Of a DNA stretch of 5,871 bases, positions 1 through 5,665 are shown piece after piece. Position numbers and translations under genes: made by a program. The DNA comes from Pseudomonadota bacterium (GTDB lineage: Bacteria; Pseudomonadota; Gammaproteobacteria; Steroidobacterales; Steroidobacteraceae), in the NCBI GenBank assembly GCA_021820785.1, contig JAKADE010000194.1, forward strand, positions 1 through 5,871. Direction: 5' to 3'. Every line of letters begins with the position of its first letter. The first letter of the stretch is position 1. Under the pieces are notes generated by a model. It saw only the letters and a list, made by a program, of their open reading frames with translations, did not search any database and was not told where the DNA came from.

Positions 1-867
1 ATATTCCGGATGGTCCCAGTTGTGATCGTAGAGCAGCACGCGAGTGCTGAGATGTGCCGCGCCCAGCGCCGGGAGCACATCCTGCACAAGCAGACGGCGC
101 TGCTCGCGCGCGCTCATGCGCATGCCGGGATAATTCTTCGGCAAGTACCGCGGCTCGTTCTGCAGCGTCAGATATTGCACCGTGATGCCGGCTCGCCGGT
201 AGGCGAGCAGGAACTTCACCAGGTACGCAGCGAAGGCGTGAGCGTATTGCGGCAGCAGGGTCCCGCCGATCATGCTGCCACTCGTCTTCATCCACCCCGG
301 AGGACTCCACGGCGTCGCCACCAGGCGCAGCTGCGGATTCAGGCGCCGTGCGGCCCGGAGCAGCGGAATGATGTCGCGCTGGTCGTGGGCGACGGAGAAA
401 TGCGCAAGTGCGGGATCGCTCTGCCCCGGCGGCCGATCGTCGTAGCTGTAGCGCGTGCGCGCCAGGTCAGAAGCACCCATCGGCACGCGCATGAACGACA
501 GGCCGATACCACCGTCCTTGCGCGTAAACAGCTCGCGCAGTGCCGCCACTCGCGCGCTCGGCCGCGCCACTTCATTCAGCAGGTACGCCGCGGAATCGGT
601 CCACGCCGCCCCGAAACCAACAACCCGCTGATACCGGAGCGCATCGTCGATCCAAACCGTGCGCCGGCTCGCCGCCATGGCATGCCAGCGCAACGCCGGG
701 CCGGATTGCAGCCACCGATGGCCCGCCCGAGTGGTCACCGTCACTGCCACCACGCCCGGGCGAGCCGCCGCCGCGTGCGCCACCACGCAGAACAGCCCCG
801 CAACGAACCGCGCCACACGTTCGGCTCGTCTCACGGGGCCATTGTACGCGCGGGTTACAGGGGCCAT
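1..867 (-). CDS. Glycoside hydrolase family 30 (glucosylceramidase-like), N-terminal part, cut by left edge
   Basis: A secreted retaining beta-glycosidase of family GH30, which cleaves beta-linked glycans with two catalytic glutamates. I translated the minus strand from ATG at 867; 289 codons stay open to base 1. Seen in order: basic N-terminus and hydrophobic stretch (about residues 21-35) resembling a Sec signal peptide; GFGAAWTD at 84-91; RVPMGASD at 127-134; ATPWSPPGWMKTSG at 184-197; TLQNEP at 234-239; YDHNWD at 280-285. This order matches the (beta/alpha)8 barrel of human glucocerebrosidase and bacterial GH30 enzymes. E238 in the NEP motif is the expected acid/base. The nucleophile Glu and the C-terminal beta domain lie beyond base 1. 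The start is uncertain: ATG 867 has a close GAGG upstream, whereas in-frame GTG 834 (278 codons in window) has no ribosome site but gives a more compact signal peptide. It lies 202 bp downstream of the receptor on the same strand. Substrate is unknown; beta-glucosidase, beta-1,6-glucanase and glucosylceramidase are all possible. Confidence 0.92.
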   Translation of the reverse strand, partial: MAPVTRAYNGPVRRAERVARFVAGLFCVVAHAAAARPGVVAVTVTTRAGHRWLQSGPALRWHAMAASRRTVWIDDALRYQRVVGFGAAWTDSAAYLLNEVARPSARVAALRELFTRKDGGIGLSFMRVPMGASDLARTRYSYDDRPPGQSDPALAHFSVAHDQRDIIPLLRAARRLNPQLRLVATPWSPPGWMKTSGSMIGGTLLPQYAHAFAAYLVKFLLAYRRAGITVQYLTLQNEPRYLPKNYPGMRMSAREQRRLLVQDVLPALGAAHLSTRVLLYDHNWDHPEY

Positions 868-979
868 CACCCTCGGGACAGGGCAAAATTTATTCATTCG
901 AAGCATCGAGATGCCCCTCTTCATCAGACACCGTACGTCGCCACGCACCGGCGCGTCTGACCGCGCCGAGGTCCGCTAC

Positions 980-1026
980 AAAACCGGATCGCGCGGCGCG
1001 CGAGGGGGCGCCACGCCGCGCGATCC
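980..1026 (-). terminator. Stem-loop with short T run, probable terminator after the receptor
   Basis: A perfect 13-bp inverted repeat: GGATCGCGCGGCG at 986-998 pairs with 1014-1026, around a 15-nt loop. Read on the minus strand the stem is followed by GG and then TTTT (bases 983-980). This is the shape of a weak intrinsic terminator for receptor transcription. The T run is short and offset by two bases, so read-through into the GH30 gene is plausible. Confidence 0.55.
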
Positions 1027-1035
1027 TAACGGATT

Positions 1036-1060
1036 ACTCCCGGCGGATTGCGCCGGGAGT
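1036..1060 (-). terminator. Perfect stem-loop ten bases after the receptor stop
   Basis: ACTCCCGGCG at 1036-1045 is a perfect 10-bp inverted repeat of 1051-1060 around a 5-nt loop. It begins nine bases past the receptor stop codon. No T run follows on either strand, so by itself it is not a classic intrinsic terminator. It may protect the 3' end of the receptor mRNA from exonucleases, or act together with the second stem-loop 9 nt further on. Confidence 0.5.
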
Positions 1061-1069
1061 ATCCCGCTT

Positions 1070-3934
1070 TCACCACAGCTGGTAACGGAACCCGACCGAG
1101 ATCGTGCGGCCCCAGGTATCGTACTCCAGCGGCATCTTCACGCTCACCCCGTTCGGCAGCCCGGAGACCTGCTCCGTGCGATACGGCGCGTTGGTGAGGT
1201 TGCTGACATCGAGCAGTACCGTCAGACCCTTCGCCGCGCCCGAGTCGAACGCGTAATTCGCCTGGAAGTCCGCCTCTTTGTACGCGAGCACCCGCGTGTA
1301 GCCGATCTGATCGAACAGCGCTACCGCAGAGCCGGTGTAGGCCGAGCGATAGATCTCCGCCAACCGTGCCGAAAAGCCACCGCGCTCGTAATACAGCGTG
1401 AGGCTACCGGAAGTTCGCGACAGCCCCGGCAGGCTCTGGGGCGCCCCCGGGATCTGCGAGATCGTGCTCTTGGGGATGCTGCTGTTGACGCGGGTCACGT
1501 TACCCTGAACGCCAAGGCCGCGCATCCAGTGAGTCAGCTGACCGAAATCGATGCCGCCCGAAATCGTGCCTCCATAGATCTTCCCGCCGGTGCCGTTTTC
1601 CGGCTGCGTGAACGAGCCATAGTTGCTGCTCGGAGTAAGCGACGGGTTGTTATTGGTGAATCCGGAGAAATTGTAGTTGAGGACGGTCTGGTCGTAGATG
1701 TAATTGAGCAACTTCTTGTCGAAGCCGTCGAGCTCCAGGTAAGTCGAGCGCCCGAAGTACTTGCTCCACGACAGGTCGATGGCGTCGGCAAGATAGGGGC
1801 GCAGCTGCGGATTGCCGCCACTGCCCGACCACAACGCCTGCCCGGCCGCCGGGCCATTCGTGATACGCCCGACCGAGGCGGACGCCGAGGCCCGCAGGTC
1901 ATCGATCAGCCCGTAAACCATTTCCTTCGCCACGCCAAGGCGAAGGTAGTTTTCGTCAGGCAGATGCGCCACCAAGTTCAGGCTGGGCAGGAAGGTATTG
2001 TAGGTCGCCCCACCGAGTAGCGAGCCGGCCACGGCATTACCGGTCGTCTGCAACGCTTGCGAGGACTGCTCGGTGCGCACCAGCTGTGCCCCGGCGTTGC
2101 CGCGCAGATGCACGCCGAACACACGTGTGTCGATGTCGAACATCGCATACACCGTAGGAGTCTTCAGCTGCACGCTGTAGTTGCGACTCCAGTCGTTCTG
2201 CTGATTCGCCGGCACCAGGTAGAACTGCGAGGCGAGAGCGCCCAGCACGTTGTAATTGACGATGGCACCGACGCCACCGTAGGCGAGTGAGGTCGGCGGC
2301 AGCTGCGAACCGGTGCCGATCGGTGCACTGTAGGTATTCACATACGAGCCGCTGGCCGAACCGTTGCCATTCAAGAACGCGAAGTAGACGTTGGCGTTCT
2401 TGGTTTTTTTCCGATCTCCGTAGTAAAACCCGAACCGTGCGTCATCGAAAATCCAACCCAGCGGATGCATCATCTCAAGCCGGGCGGCGTAGATGCGATC
2501 TACCTGGCTGTCAAACTCGGCGCGGCCGTTGTAGCCGTAGTTGTCCGGATCGGTAAACACGACATTGGCGGAATTGGCGAGCGAAGTACCGGGTGAGAAG
2601 CTCGGGAACCCCCAGCCGCTGCCGAGATTGAATTGGGTGCTGAGCGTGCTCCCCGGAACAAGCCCCGAGAACGCGTAAGCGTCGTGCAGGCTCTCGGTGG
2701 CGCGCGAATAGGCGAACTTCGCTGTCCCGGTCCACCGGTCCGCCATCCGGAATACATTCTTCCAGCTCACGGACATCAGGTCGTATCGGGTGTGCGTGTA
2801 TTCGTTCTGCAGAATCGGCTTCAAGCCCATCACGGTGCCGCTCGAGGCGAGCGGATACGGCGAGCCCGGTTGCGTGCCCACGTTCGCGTACGAGACCCCG
2901 TCGTACGGGGAGCTCGACCACTGCAGACCGTTCAGGTAACGGTTCTTGCCCACCGTCGAGTAGAAGAGATCGAGTTTCGAGTGATAATCGCTCGAGGGTG
3001 CCCAGTCTGCGATCGCAAGCACCGCATCGCGCGTCCAGAGCTCGGATTTCGCACGCAGCTGCATGCCTTCCTGGGCGAGCACCCCGGCCGGCATGCCCTG
3101 GGTGGTCGGACCGCCCCAGTTGGTATTGATCCCCGCCGGCCCGTTGTCGATGCTCCACCACCAGTTCTGGTAGGTCTGCTCCTGAATCGGAGTGTCCGAG
3201 TGCTCCACGCCGATTGCCAGTCCCAGCGTGTGGTGCCAGAACTGATCAATGTAGGTTGCGCTCACCCGATCGCCCGCCCGACCGACCCCGACCCCATGAT
3301 TTAGACTGCCGTGAGTCAGATATTCCCCGTGGGCGGCCAGCGTCAGGCGGCGCTTGCCGTAGGTAAGCGGATTGAGGGTGTGCAAGTCGATGGTGCCGGA
3401 GAGTCCCTGGCCGATCAGCGTGGCGTTCGGGGTGAGGTACACCGTGGCGCCGCTCACCAGGGAGGCGGGAATCTGATTGAAGCTCACCCCCCAGTTCTCC
3501 CCGGTGGTCGCCTGAACGTTGCCGTTCACCAGCGTGCCGACGAACTGCGAGGACAGGCCGCGGATCGAGATCCGGTCGGAGAAGCCATCGCCCCCGCGCT
3601 CCGCCATCACGGCCGGTAGGCGCGCAAGGCTTTCGGCGATGCTGGGATCAGGCAGCTTGCCGATGTCCTCGGCGGACACCACCTCCACCAGCTCGTTCGA
3701 CATCTTCTGCGCCCGCAACGAGTTCTCGATGCTGCCGACAATGCCCGTGACCACGACTTCGTGCAGCGTGCCGTTCGGAACGGCGGTGGCGGTCGTGCTG
3801 TGCTTCGGCGCCTGAGCGGACTGGTGCGGATGAGCGACGGCGGCTTCAGCGCGCGCCGCGGCGGCGCAAGCAAGTGCCACGGCCACAGCGATCGAGACGG
3901 GCGCACGTCTGGCGCACCCAGAAAGACCCTTCAT
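1070..3934 (-). CDS. TonB-dependent outer-membrane receptor, Xanthomonas/Caulobacter type, probably for oligosaccharides
   Basis: A TonB-gated outer-membrane channel that imports bulky ligands using proton motive force relayed by TonB-ExbBD. From ATG 3934 it is 954 residues, the usual size. Seen: signal peptide at 1-31 (basic start, alanine-rich core, cleavage near ARAEA); polar linker to 55; TonB box EVVVTG at 59-64; plug from about 65 to 190, including VEVVSAEDIGKLPDPSIAES at 83-102 and IRGLSSQFVGTLVNG at 124-138; then a long barrel with many aromatic-rich alternating strands, ending SVGFRYQLW. The 'AEDIGKLPD' plug start is typical of the TonB-Xanth-Caul group, often encoded in sugar-utilisation loci. 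There is no N-terminal STN signalling domain, so surface signalling to a sigma factor is unlikely. The last residue is Trp rather than the usual Phe, still aromatic. ATG 4000 would add 22 residues but has no ribosome site and would place operator and -10 region inside the gene. The sugar ligand is inferred from neighbours only. Confidence 0.95.
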   Translation of the reverse strand: MKGLSGCARRAPVSIAVAVALACAAAARAEAAVAHPHQSAQAPKHSTTATAVPNGTLHEVVVTGIVGSIENSLRAQKMSNELVEVVSAEDIGKLPDPSIAESLARLPAVMAERGGDGFSDRISIRGLSSQFVGTLVNGNVQATTGENWGVSFNQIPASLVSGATVYLTPNATLIGQGLSGTIDLHTLNPLTYGKRRLTLAAHGEYLTHGSLNHGVGVGRAGDRVSATYIDQFWHHTLGLAIGVEHSDTPIQEQTYQNWWWSIDNGPAGINTNWGGPTTQGMPAGVLAQEGMQLRAKSELWTRDAVLAIADWAPSSDYHSKLDLFYSTVGKNRYLNGLQWSSSPYDGVSYANVGTQPGSPYPLASSGTVMGLKPILQNEYTHTRYDLMSVSWKNVFRMADRWTGTAKFAYSRATESLHDAYAFSGLVPGSTLSTQFNLGSGWGFPSFSPGTSLANSANVVFTDPDNYGYNGRAEFDSQVDRIYAARLEMMHPLGWIFDDARFGFYYGDRKKTKNANVYFAFLNGNGSASGSYVNTYSAPIGTGSQLPPTSLAYGGVGAIVNYNVLGALASQFYLVPANQQNDWSRNYSVQLKTPTVYAMFDIDTRVFGVHLRGNAGAQLVRTEQSSQALQTTGNAVAGSLLGGATYNTFLPSLNLVAHLPDENYLRLGVAKEMVYGLIDDLRASASASVGRITNGPAAGQALWSGSGGNPQLRPYLADAIDLSWSKYFGRSTYLELDGFDKKLLNYIYDQTVLNYNFSGFTNNNPSLTPSSNYGSFTQPENGTGGKIYGGTISGGIDFGQLTHWMRGLGVQGNVTRVNSSIPKSTISQIPGAPQSLPGLSRTSGSLTLYYERGGFSARLAEIYRSAYTGSAVALFDQIGYTRVLAYKEADFQANYAFDSGAAKGLTVLLDVSNLTNAPYRTEQVSGLPNGVSVKMPLEYDTWGRTISVGFRYQLW

Positions 3935-3940
3935 ACTTTT

Positions 3941-3947
3941 CTCCCCC
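3941..3947 (-). promoter_or_regulatory. Strong ribosome binding site fixing the receptor start at 3934
   Basis: On the minus strand GGGGGAG is followed by a 6-nt A-rich spacer (AAAAGT) and then ATG. This is a near-ideal Shine-Dalgarno arrangement and decides the start codon against the upstream in-frame ATG at 4000. Confidence 0.85.
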
Positions 3948-3961
3948 GTAAGACTGCGTTC

Positions 3962-3973
3962 GGAAACGTTTCC
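3962..3973. promoter_or_regulatory. LacI-family operator candidate, perfect 12-bp palindrome GGAAACGTTTCC
   Basis: GGAAACGTTTCC is a perfect even palindrome with a central CG step, the hallmark of LacI/PurR/CcpA-type operators, where hinge-helix leucines insert at the centre. It sits 28 bp upstream of the receptor start codon and just downstream of the -35/-10 region, at or near the expected transcription start. A bound repressor there would block RNA polymerase. The symmetry does not extend past the 12 bp. The likely binder is the divergent LacI-family protein at 4624-5631; this pairing is inferred. Confidence 0.75.
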
Positions 3974-3980
3974 ACGTAAG

Positions 3981-4013
3981 ATTAGTTTCACCCGACGCAT
4001 TCGTCCGTGTCAA
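3981..4013 (-). promoter_or_regulatory. Probable sigma-70-type promoter of the receptor gene
   Basis: Minus strand: a perfect TTGACA (-35) at 4013-4008. About 17-18 bases further on is an AT-rich stretch, TGAAACTAAT (3990-3981), that should hold the -10 element. The -10 match is poor: TGAAAC at spacing 17 or GAAACT at spacing 18. Transcription would start near 3975-3978, so the palindrome at 3962-3973 falls at about +1 to +15. Confidence 0.6.
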
Positions 4014-4071
4014 TCACCGGGCGCGCCTGTGGCCGCGCACAACAGTCGATAGACCGGTGACACGGACCGGC

Positions 4072-4094
4072 GGCACCGCAAACCGCACGGTGCC
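4072..4094. repeat. Short inverted repeat in the divergent gap
   Basis: GGCACCG at 4072-4078 is the exact inverse of CGGTGCC at 4088-4094, with a 9-nt loop. CACGGTGC at 4086-4093 is also the inverse complement of GCACCGTG at 4131-4138 and 4391-4398, so alternative pairings exist. The role is unknown and chance is possible in such GC-rich DNA. Confidence 0.35.
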
Positions 4095-4130
4095 TGCACT
4101 TGCATTCCGCGGCGCTCGGTATGGCGGTGA

Positions 4131-4146
4131 GCACCGTGGCGGCGCC
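4131..4146 (+). repeat. 16-bp direct repeat, copy 1
   Basis: GCACCGTGGCGGCGCC occurs here and again, identical, at 4391-4406, 260 bp away. The flanks of the two copies do not match, so this is not a simple recent duplication. The core CCGTGGCGGCGC appears a third time at 5646-5657 in the next intergenic gap. Confidence 0.6.
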
Positions 4147-4390
4147 TGCGTCTCCTGGGCCCTCGGGCCCCTAGCGGACGGCCCTCATCGCCCGGTGCGC
4201 AGCGACCGAAACTCCTGGCTGTGAATCCCGCCGACGAGCGATGTCGAGCGGCGCTGGAAGCGGCTCGCCGATGCCACTCCGGTACTCGGGCCGCACGCTC
4301 GGCGCGTGGCGGTCCGTCCTGCGGCGCACGCCGGACGGCCGGGCCCTCTGGCCCGCTGCGAGCCGGGCCGTGGACATCCCGATCGACCTT

Positions 4391-4406
4391 GCACCGTGGC
4401 GGCGCC
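4391..4406 (+). repeat. 16-bp direct repeat, copy 2
   Basis: Second identical copy of GCACCGTGGCGGCGCC. Its 3' end overlaps the left arm of the terminator-like hairpin that precedes the T7 run. Confidence 0.6.
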
Positions 4407-4433
4407 GGGGGTGTGCGCAACGGCGGTTTTTTT
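4403..4433 (+). terminator. Terminator-like hairpin and T7 run with no gene upstream
   Basis: CGCCG at 4403-4407 can pair with CGGCG at 4421-4425, followed by one G and then seven T's (4427-4433), the form of a plus-strand intrinsic terminator. The stem is only 5 bp with a 13-nt loop, so it is weak. A competing 6-bp hairpin, CAACGG (4418-4423) with CCGTTG (4434-4439), encloses the T run. No recognisable gene precedes it on the plus strand, so it could end a small RNA, or lie within the leader of the repressor mRNA. Confidence 0.35.
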
Positions 4434-4623
4434 CCGTTGTCACCGTCTTCACCAATCGCGCGTGCCGCACACCTCGCCGCAGTCCCCGGACGGTGGGTGC
4501 ACGCCTGCGGCACGCGAACGAGGTGAGGGTCGGCGCGATACGCGTTGCCGCTCCGATGGGCAGCGGCGCGACTCGCAGAGGCGGCCTGCAGCGATCTTCG
4601 CCGGGTTCTGGTAGCGTAGCCGC

Positions 4624-5631
4624 ATGGCAACAATCAAGGACGTGGCAAGGCGCGCCGGCGTCGGCGTCGGCACCGTCTCACGGGTGATCGTGGGCAGCGC
4701 CCCGGTATCCGCCGAAACCGCAATGCGCGTCCGCCGCGCCATCGCGGAGCTGCGCTTTCGGCCCTCGCACGCCGCACGAGTGCTGCAAAAGGGTCAATCC
4801 CAGACCATCGGCGTCTTTGCCCCTCTGGTACACGGGGCCTTCTATACGCCCATCCTGCATACCATCTACACTACACTGCGCAGCTACGGCCGGCACATGG
4901 TGGTCGATTTCGGCCAATCACGGGAGAGCGAACGGCAGGACGCGCTCGACGGCGTGGAATTTCTGACCGATCGCGGCTGCGACGGCCTGCTCGTCATGGG
5001 TACGGCCCTGAAGCCGGCCGACATCGATCGCATTGCCGAGCTGCAGCCGAATTTCGTGCTGCTCAACCGCCGGACGCCGCGATTTCGCGCGCAATGCTTC
5101 GCCCCCAATCACGAAGCCGCTGGCGCGGCCGCGGCGCACGCGCTGTGCGATTCGGGGCACCGGCACCTGGCCGTCATCGAGGGCCCCAGGGACTCGGCGG
5201 ACAACCGGCAGCGCATGCGCGGATTCCGCAGTGCACTCGCCGAGCGAGGCATCGACCCGGAGAGCGTGCCGTACGAGCAAGGCGATTTCTCCCCGGAGAG
5301 CGGCCGGACGGCCGCCCAGACGCTGCTGGCGCGCGGCTGCAAGTTCACGGCGCTCTTCTGCGCCAACGACGAGATGGCGATCGGCGCGCTCGCCGGCTTG
5401 AGCCAGATGGGGCTGAGCGTGCCGGGAGACCTCTCGGTGATGGGATACGATGGAATCGATCTCACCGCCCTCACCGTCCCGCCGCTCACCACGGTGCTCA
5501 TTCCGTGGCAGCAGATCGTCACACACGCGCTGCACCACTTGCTCAATCTATGCTACGGCATGAGTTTGCCGGTGGAGCGCGACATCCCCGCGCAGGTCCT
5601 CTGGCGTGAGTCGCTCGCCCGGCGCTCATGA
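4624..5631 (+). CDS. LacI-family transcriptional repressor, probable sugar-responsive regulator of the locus
   Basis: A dimeric DNA-binding regulator that binds a palindromic operator and responds to a sugar or sugar derivative. The 335-residue length is typical and complete. Seen: N-terminal helix-turn-helix at about 3-22 (TIKDVARRAGVGVGTVSRVI); hinge helix at about 48-56 with the conserved Leu54 that inserts into the central CG of operators; then a two-lobed periplasmic-binding-protein-like core with TIGVFAPL at 61-68, VIEGPRDSADNRQRMRGF at 184-201, FCANDEMAIGAL at 245-256 and SVMGYDGID at 271-279. The Arg195-Arg199 region and Asp276 match positions that contact effectors in PurR-like relatives. 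Recognition-helix residues Val15-Gly16 correspond to the specificity pair Tyr17-Gln18 of LacI. It is divergent from the receptor, whose promoter carries a CG-centred palindrome, so it most likely represses that gene. No clear ribosome site precedes ATG 4624. The effector is unknown. Confidence 0.95.
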   Translation: MATIKDVARRAGVGVGTVSRVIVGSAPVSAETAMRVRRAIAELRFRPSHAARVLQKGQSQTIGVFAPLVHGAFYTPILHTIYTTLRSYGRHMVVDFGQSRESERQDALDGVEFLTDRGCDGLLVMGTALKPADIDRIAELQPNFVLLNRRTPRFRAQCFAPNHEAAGAAAAHALCDSGHRHLAVIEGPRDSADNRQRMRGFRSALAERGIDPESVPYEQGDFSPESGRTAAQTLLARGCKFTALFCANDEMAIGALAGLSQMGLSVPGDLSVMGYDGIDLTALTVPPLTTVLIPWQQIVTHALHHLLNLCYGMSLPVERDIPAQVLWRESLARRS

Positions 5632-5663
5632 GCGTGCGCCGCCGTCCGTGGCGGCGCGAACGC
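5632..5663. terminator. GC-rich hairpin between convergent genes, possible two-way terminator
   Basis: GCGCCGCC at 5636-5643 pairs perfectly with GGCGGCGC at 5650-5657 around a 6-nt loop. Outer arms GCGT (5632-5635) and ACGC (5660-5663) extend it across a two-base bulge. It fills the 34-bp gap between the repressor stop and the stop of the opposing receptor gene, so it could end transcripts from both sides. No T run follows on either strand, which weakens the call. Confidence 0.5.
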
Positions 5664-5665
5664 AC

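Larger units (their letters stand above)
868..1069. other. Gap between receptor and GH30 gene
   Basis: This 202-bp non-coding stretch lies between two minus-strand genes. Its receptor-side half holds two perfect stem-loops, listed separately. The GH30-side half has an unusually AT-rich patch at about 884-900, reading GAATAAATTT on the minus strand, which could be a weak -10 region for a promoter of the GH30 gene. I see no matching -35 box. GAGG at about 871-874 on the minus strand could be the ribosome binding site for ATG 867, though its spacing is short. A 6-bp inverted repeat (TCAGAC at 924-929, GTCTGA at 955-960) is probably chance. Confidence 0.6.
4014..4623. other. Long divergent intergenic region with no credible gene
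   Basis: About 610 bp between the divergent receptor and repressor genes. Several frames stay open on both strands, but their products are Arg-, Ala-, Pro- and Gly-rich with no recognisable motif, as expected from GC-rich non-coding DNA. No good promoter or ribosome site for the repressor gene is visible just before 4624. The region holds a 7-bp hairpin (4072-4094), a 16-bp direct repeat (4131 and 4391), and a plus-strand hairpin followed by seven T's (4403-4433). It could hold a long 5' leader, a small RNA, or a degraded gene. Confidence 0.6.

Noticed and set aside
10..960. Long plus-strand open frame of 316 codons opposite the GH30 gene
   Set aside because: Its product is Arg- and His-rich with no recognisable motif, while the opposite strand shows clear GH30 motifs in order. 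It is an antisense shadow of GC-rich coding sequence.
659..2020. Plus-strand open frame of 453 codons overlapping the GH30 start and the receptor end
   Set aside because: It runs antisense to well-supported receptor coding sequence and through the stem-loop gap, with no family motifs.
2404..2410. Run of seven A's on the coding strand of the receptor, a possible slippage site
   Set aside because: It encodes Lys-Lys-Thr in a frame that stays intact to the C-terminus. There is no alternative product or downstream frame that would make slippage meaningful.
3860..3934. Possible lipoprotein signal (Cys23) in the receptor signal peptide
   Set aside because: Ala, not Leu, stands at position -3 from Cys23, and a normal signal peptidase I site follows a few residues later. 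The protein is an outer-membrane barrel.
4121..4173. Possible 17-codon leader peptide (ATG 4121 to TAG 4173)
   Set aside because: No ribosome binding site, low-complexity Ala/Pro/Ser product, and far from the repressor gene.
4531..4550. Weak palindrome around ACGCGT as an autoregulatory operator for the repressor
   Set aside because: The half-sites match only in the central six bases and do not resemble GGAAACGTTTCC, so there is no support beyond chance.
4010..4633. Minus-strand open frame of 207 codons filling the divergent gap
   Set aside because: Arg/Ala/Pro-rich composition, no ribosome site, overlaps the repressor start and the -35 box. It looks like chance openness in GC-rich DNA.
4241..4687. 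Plus-strand open frame of 148 codons running into the repressor gene
   Set aside because: No motif, no ribosome site, and it overlaps the repressor's DNA-binding domain in another frame.
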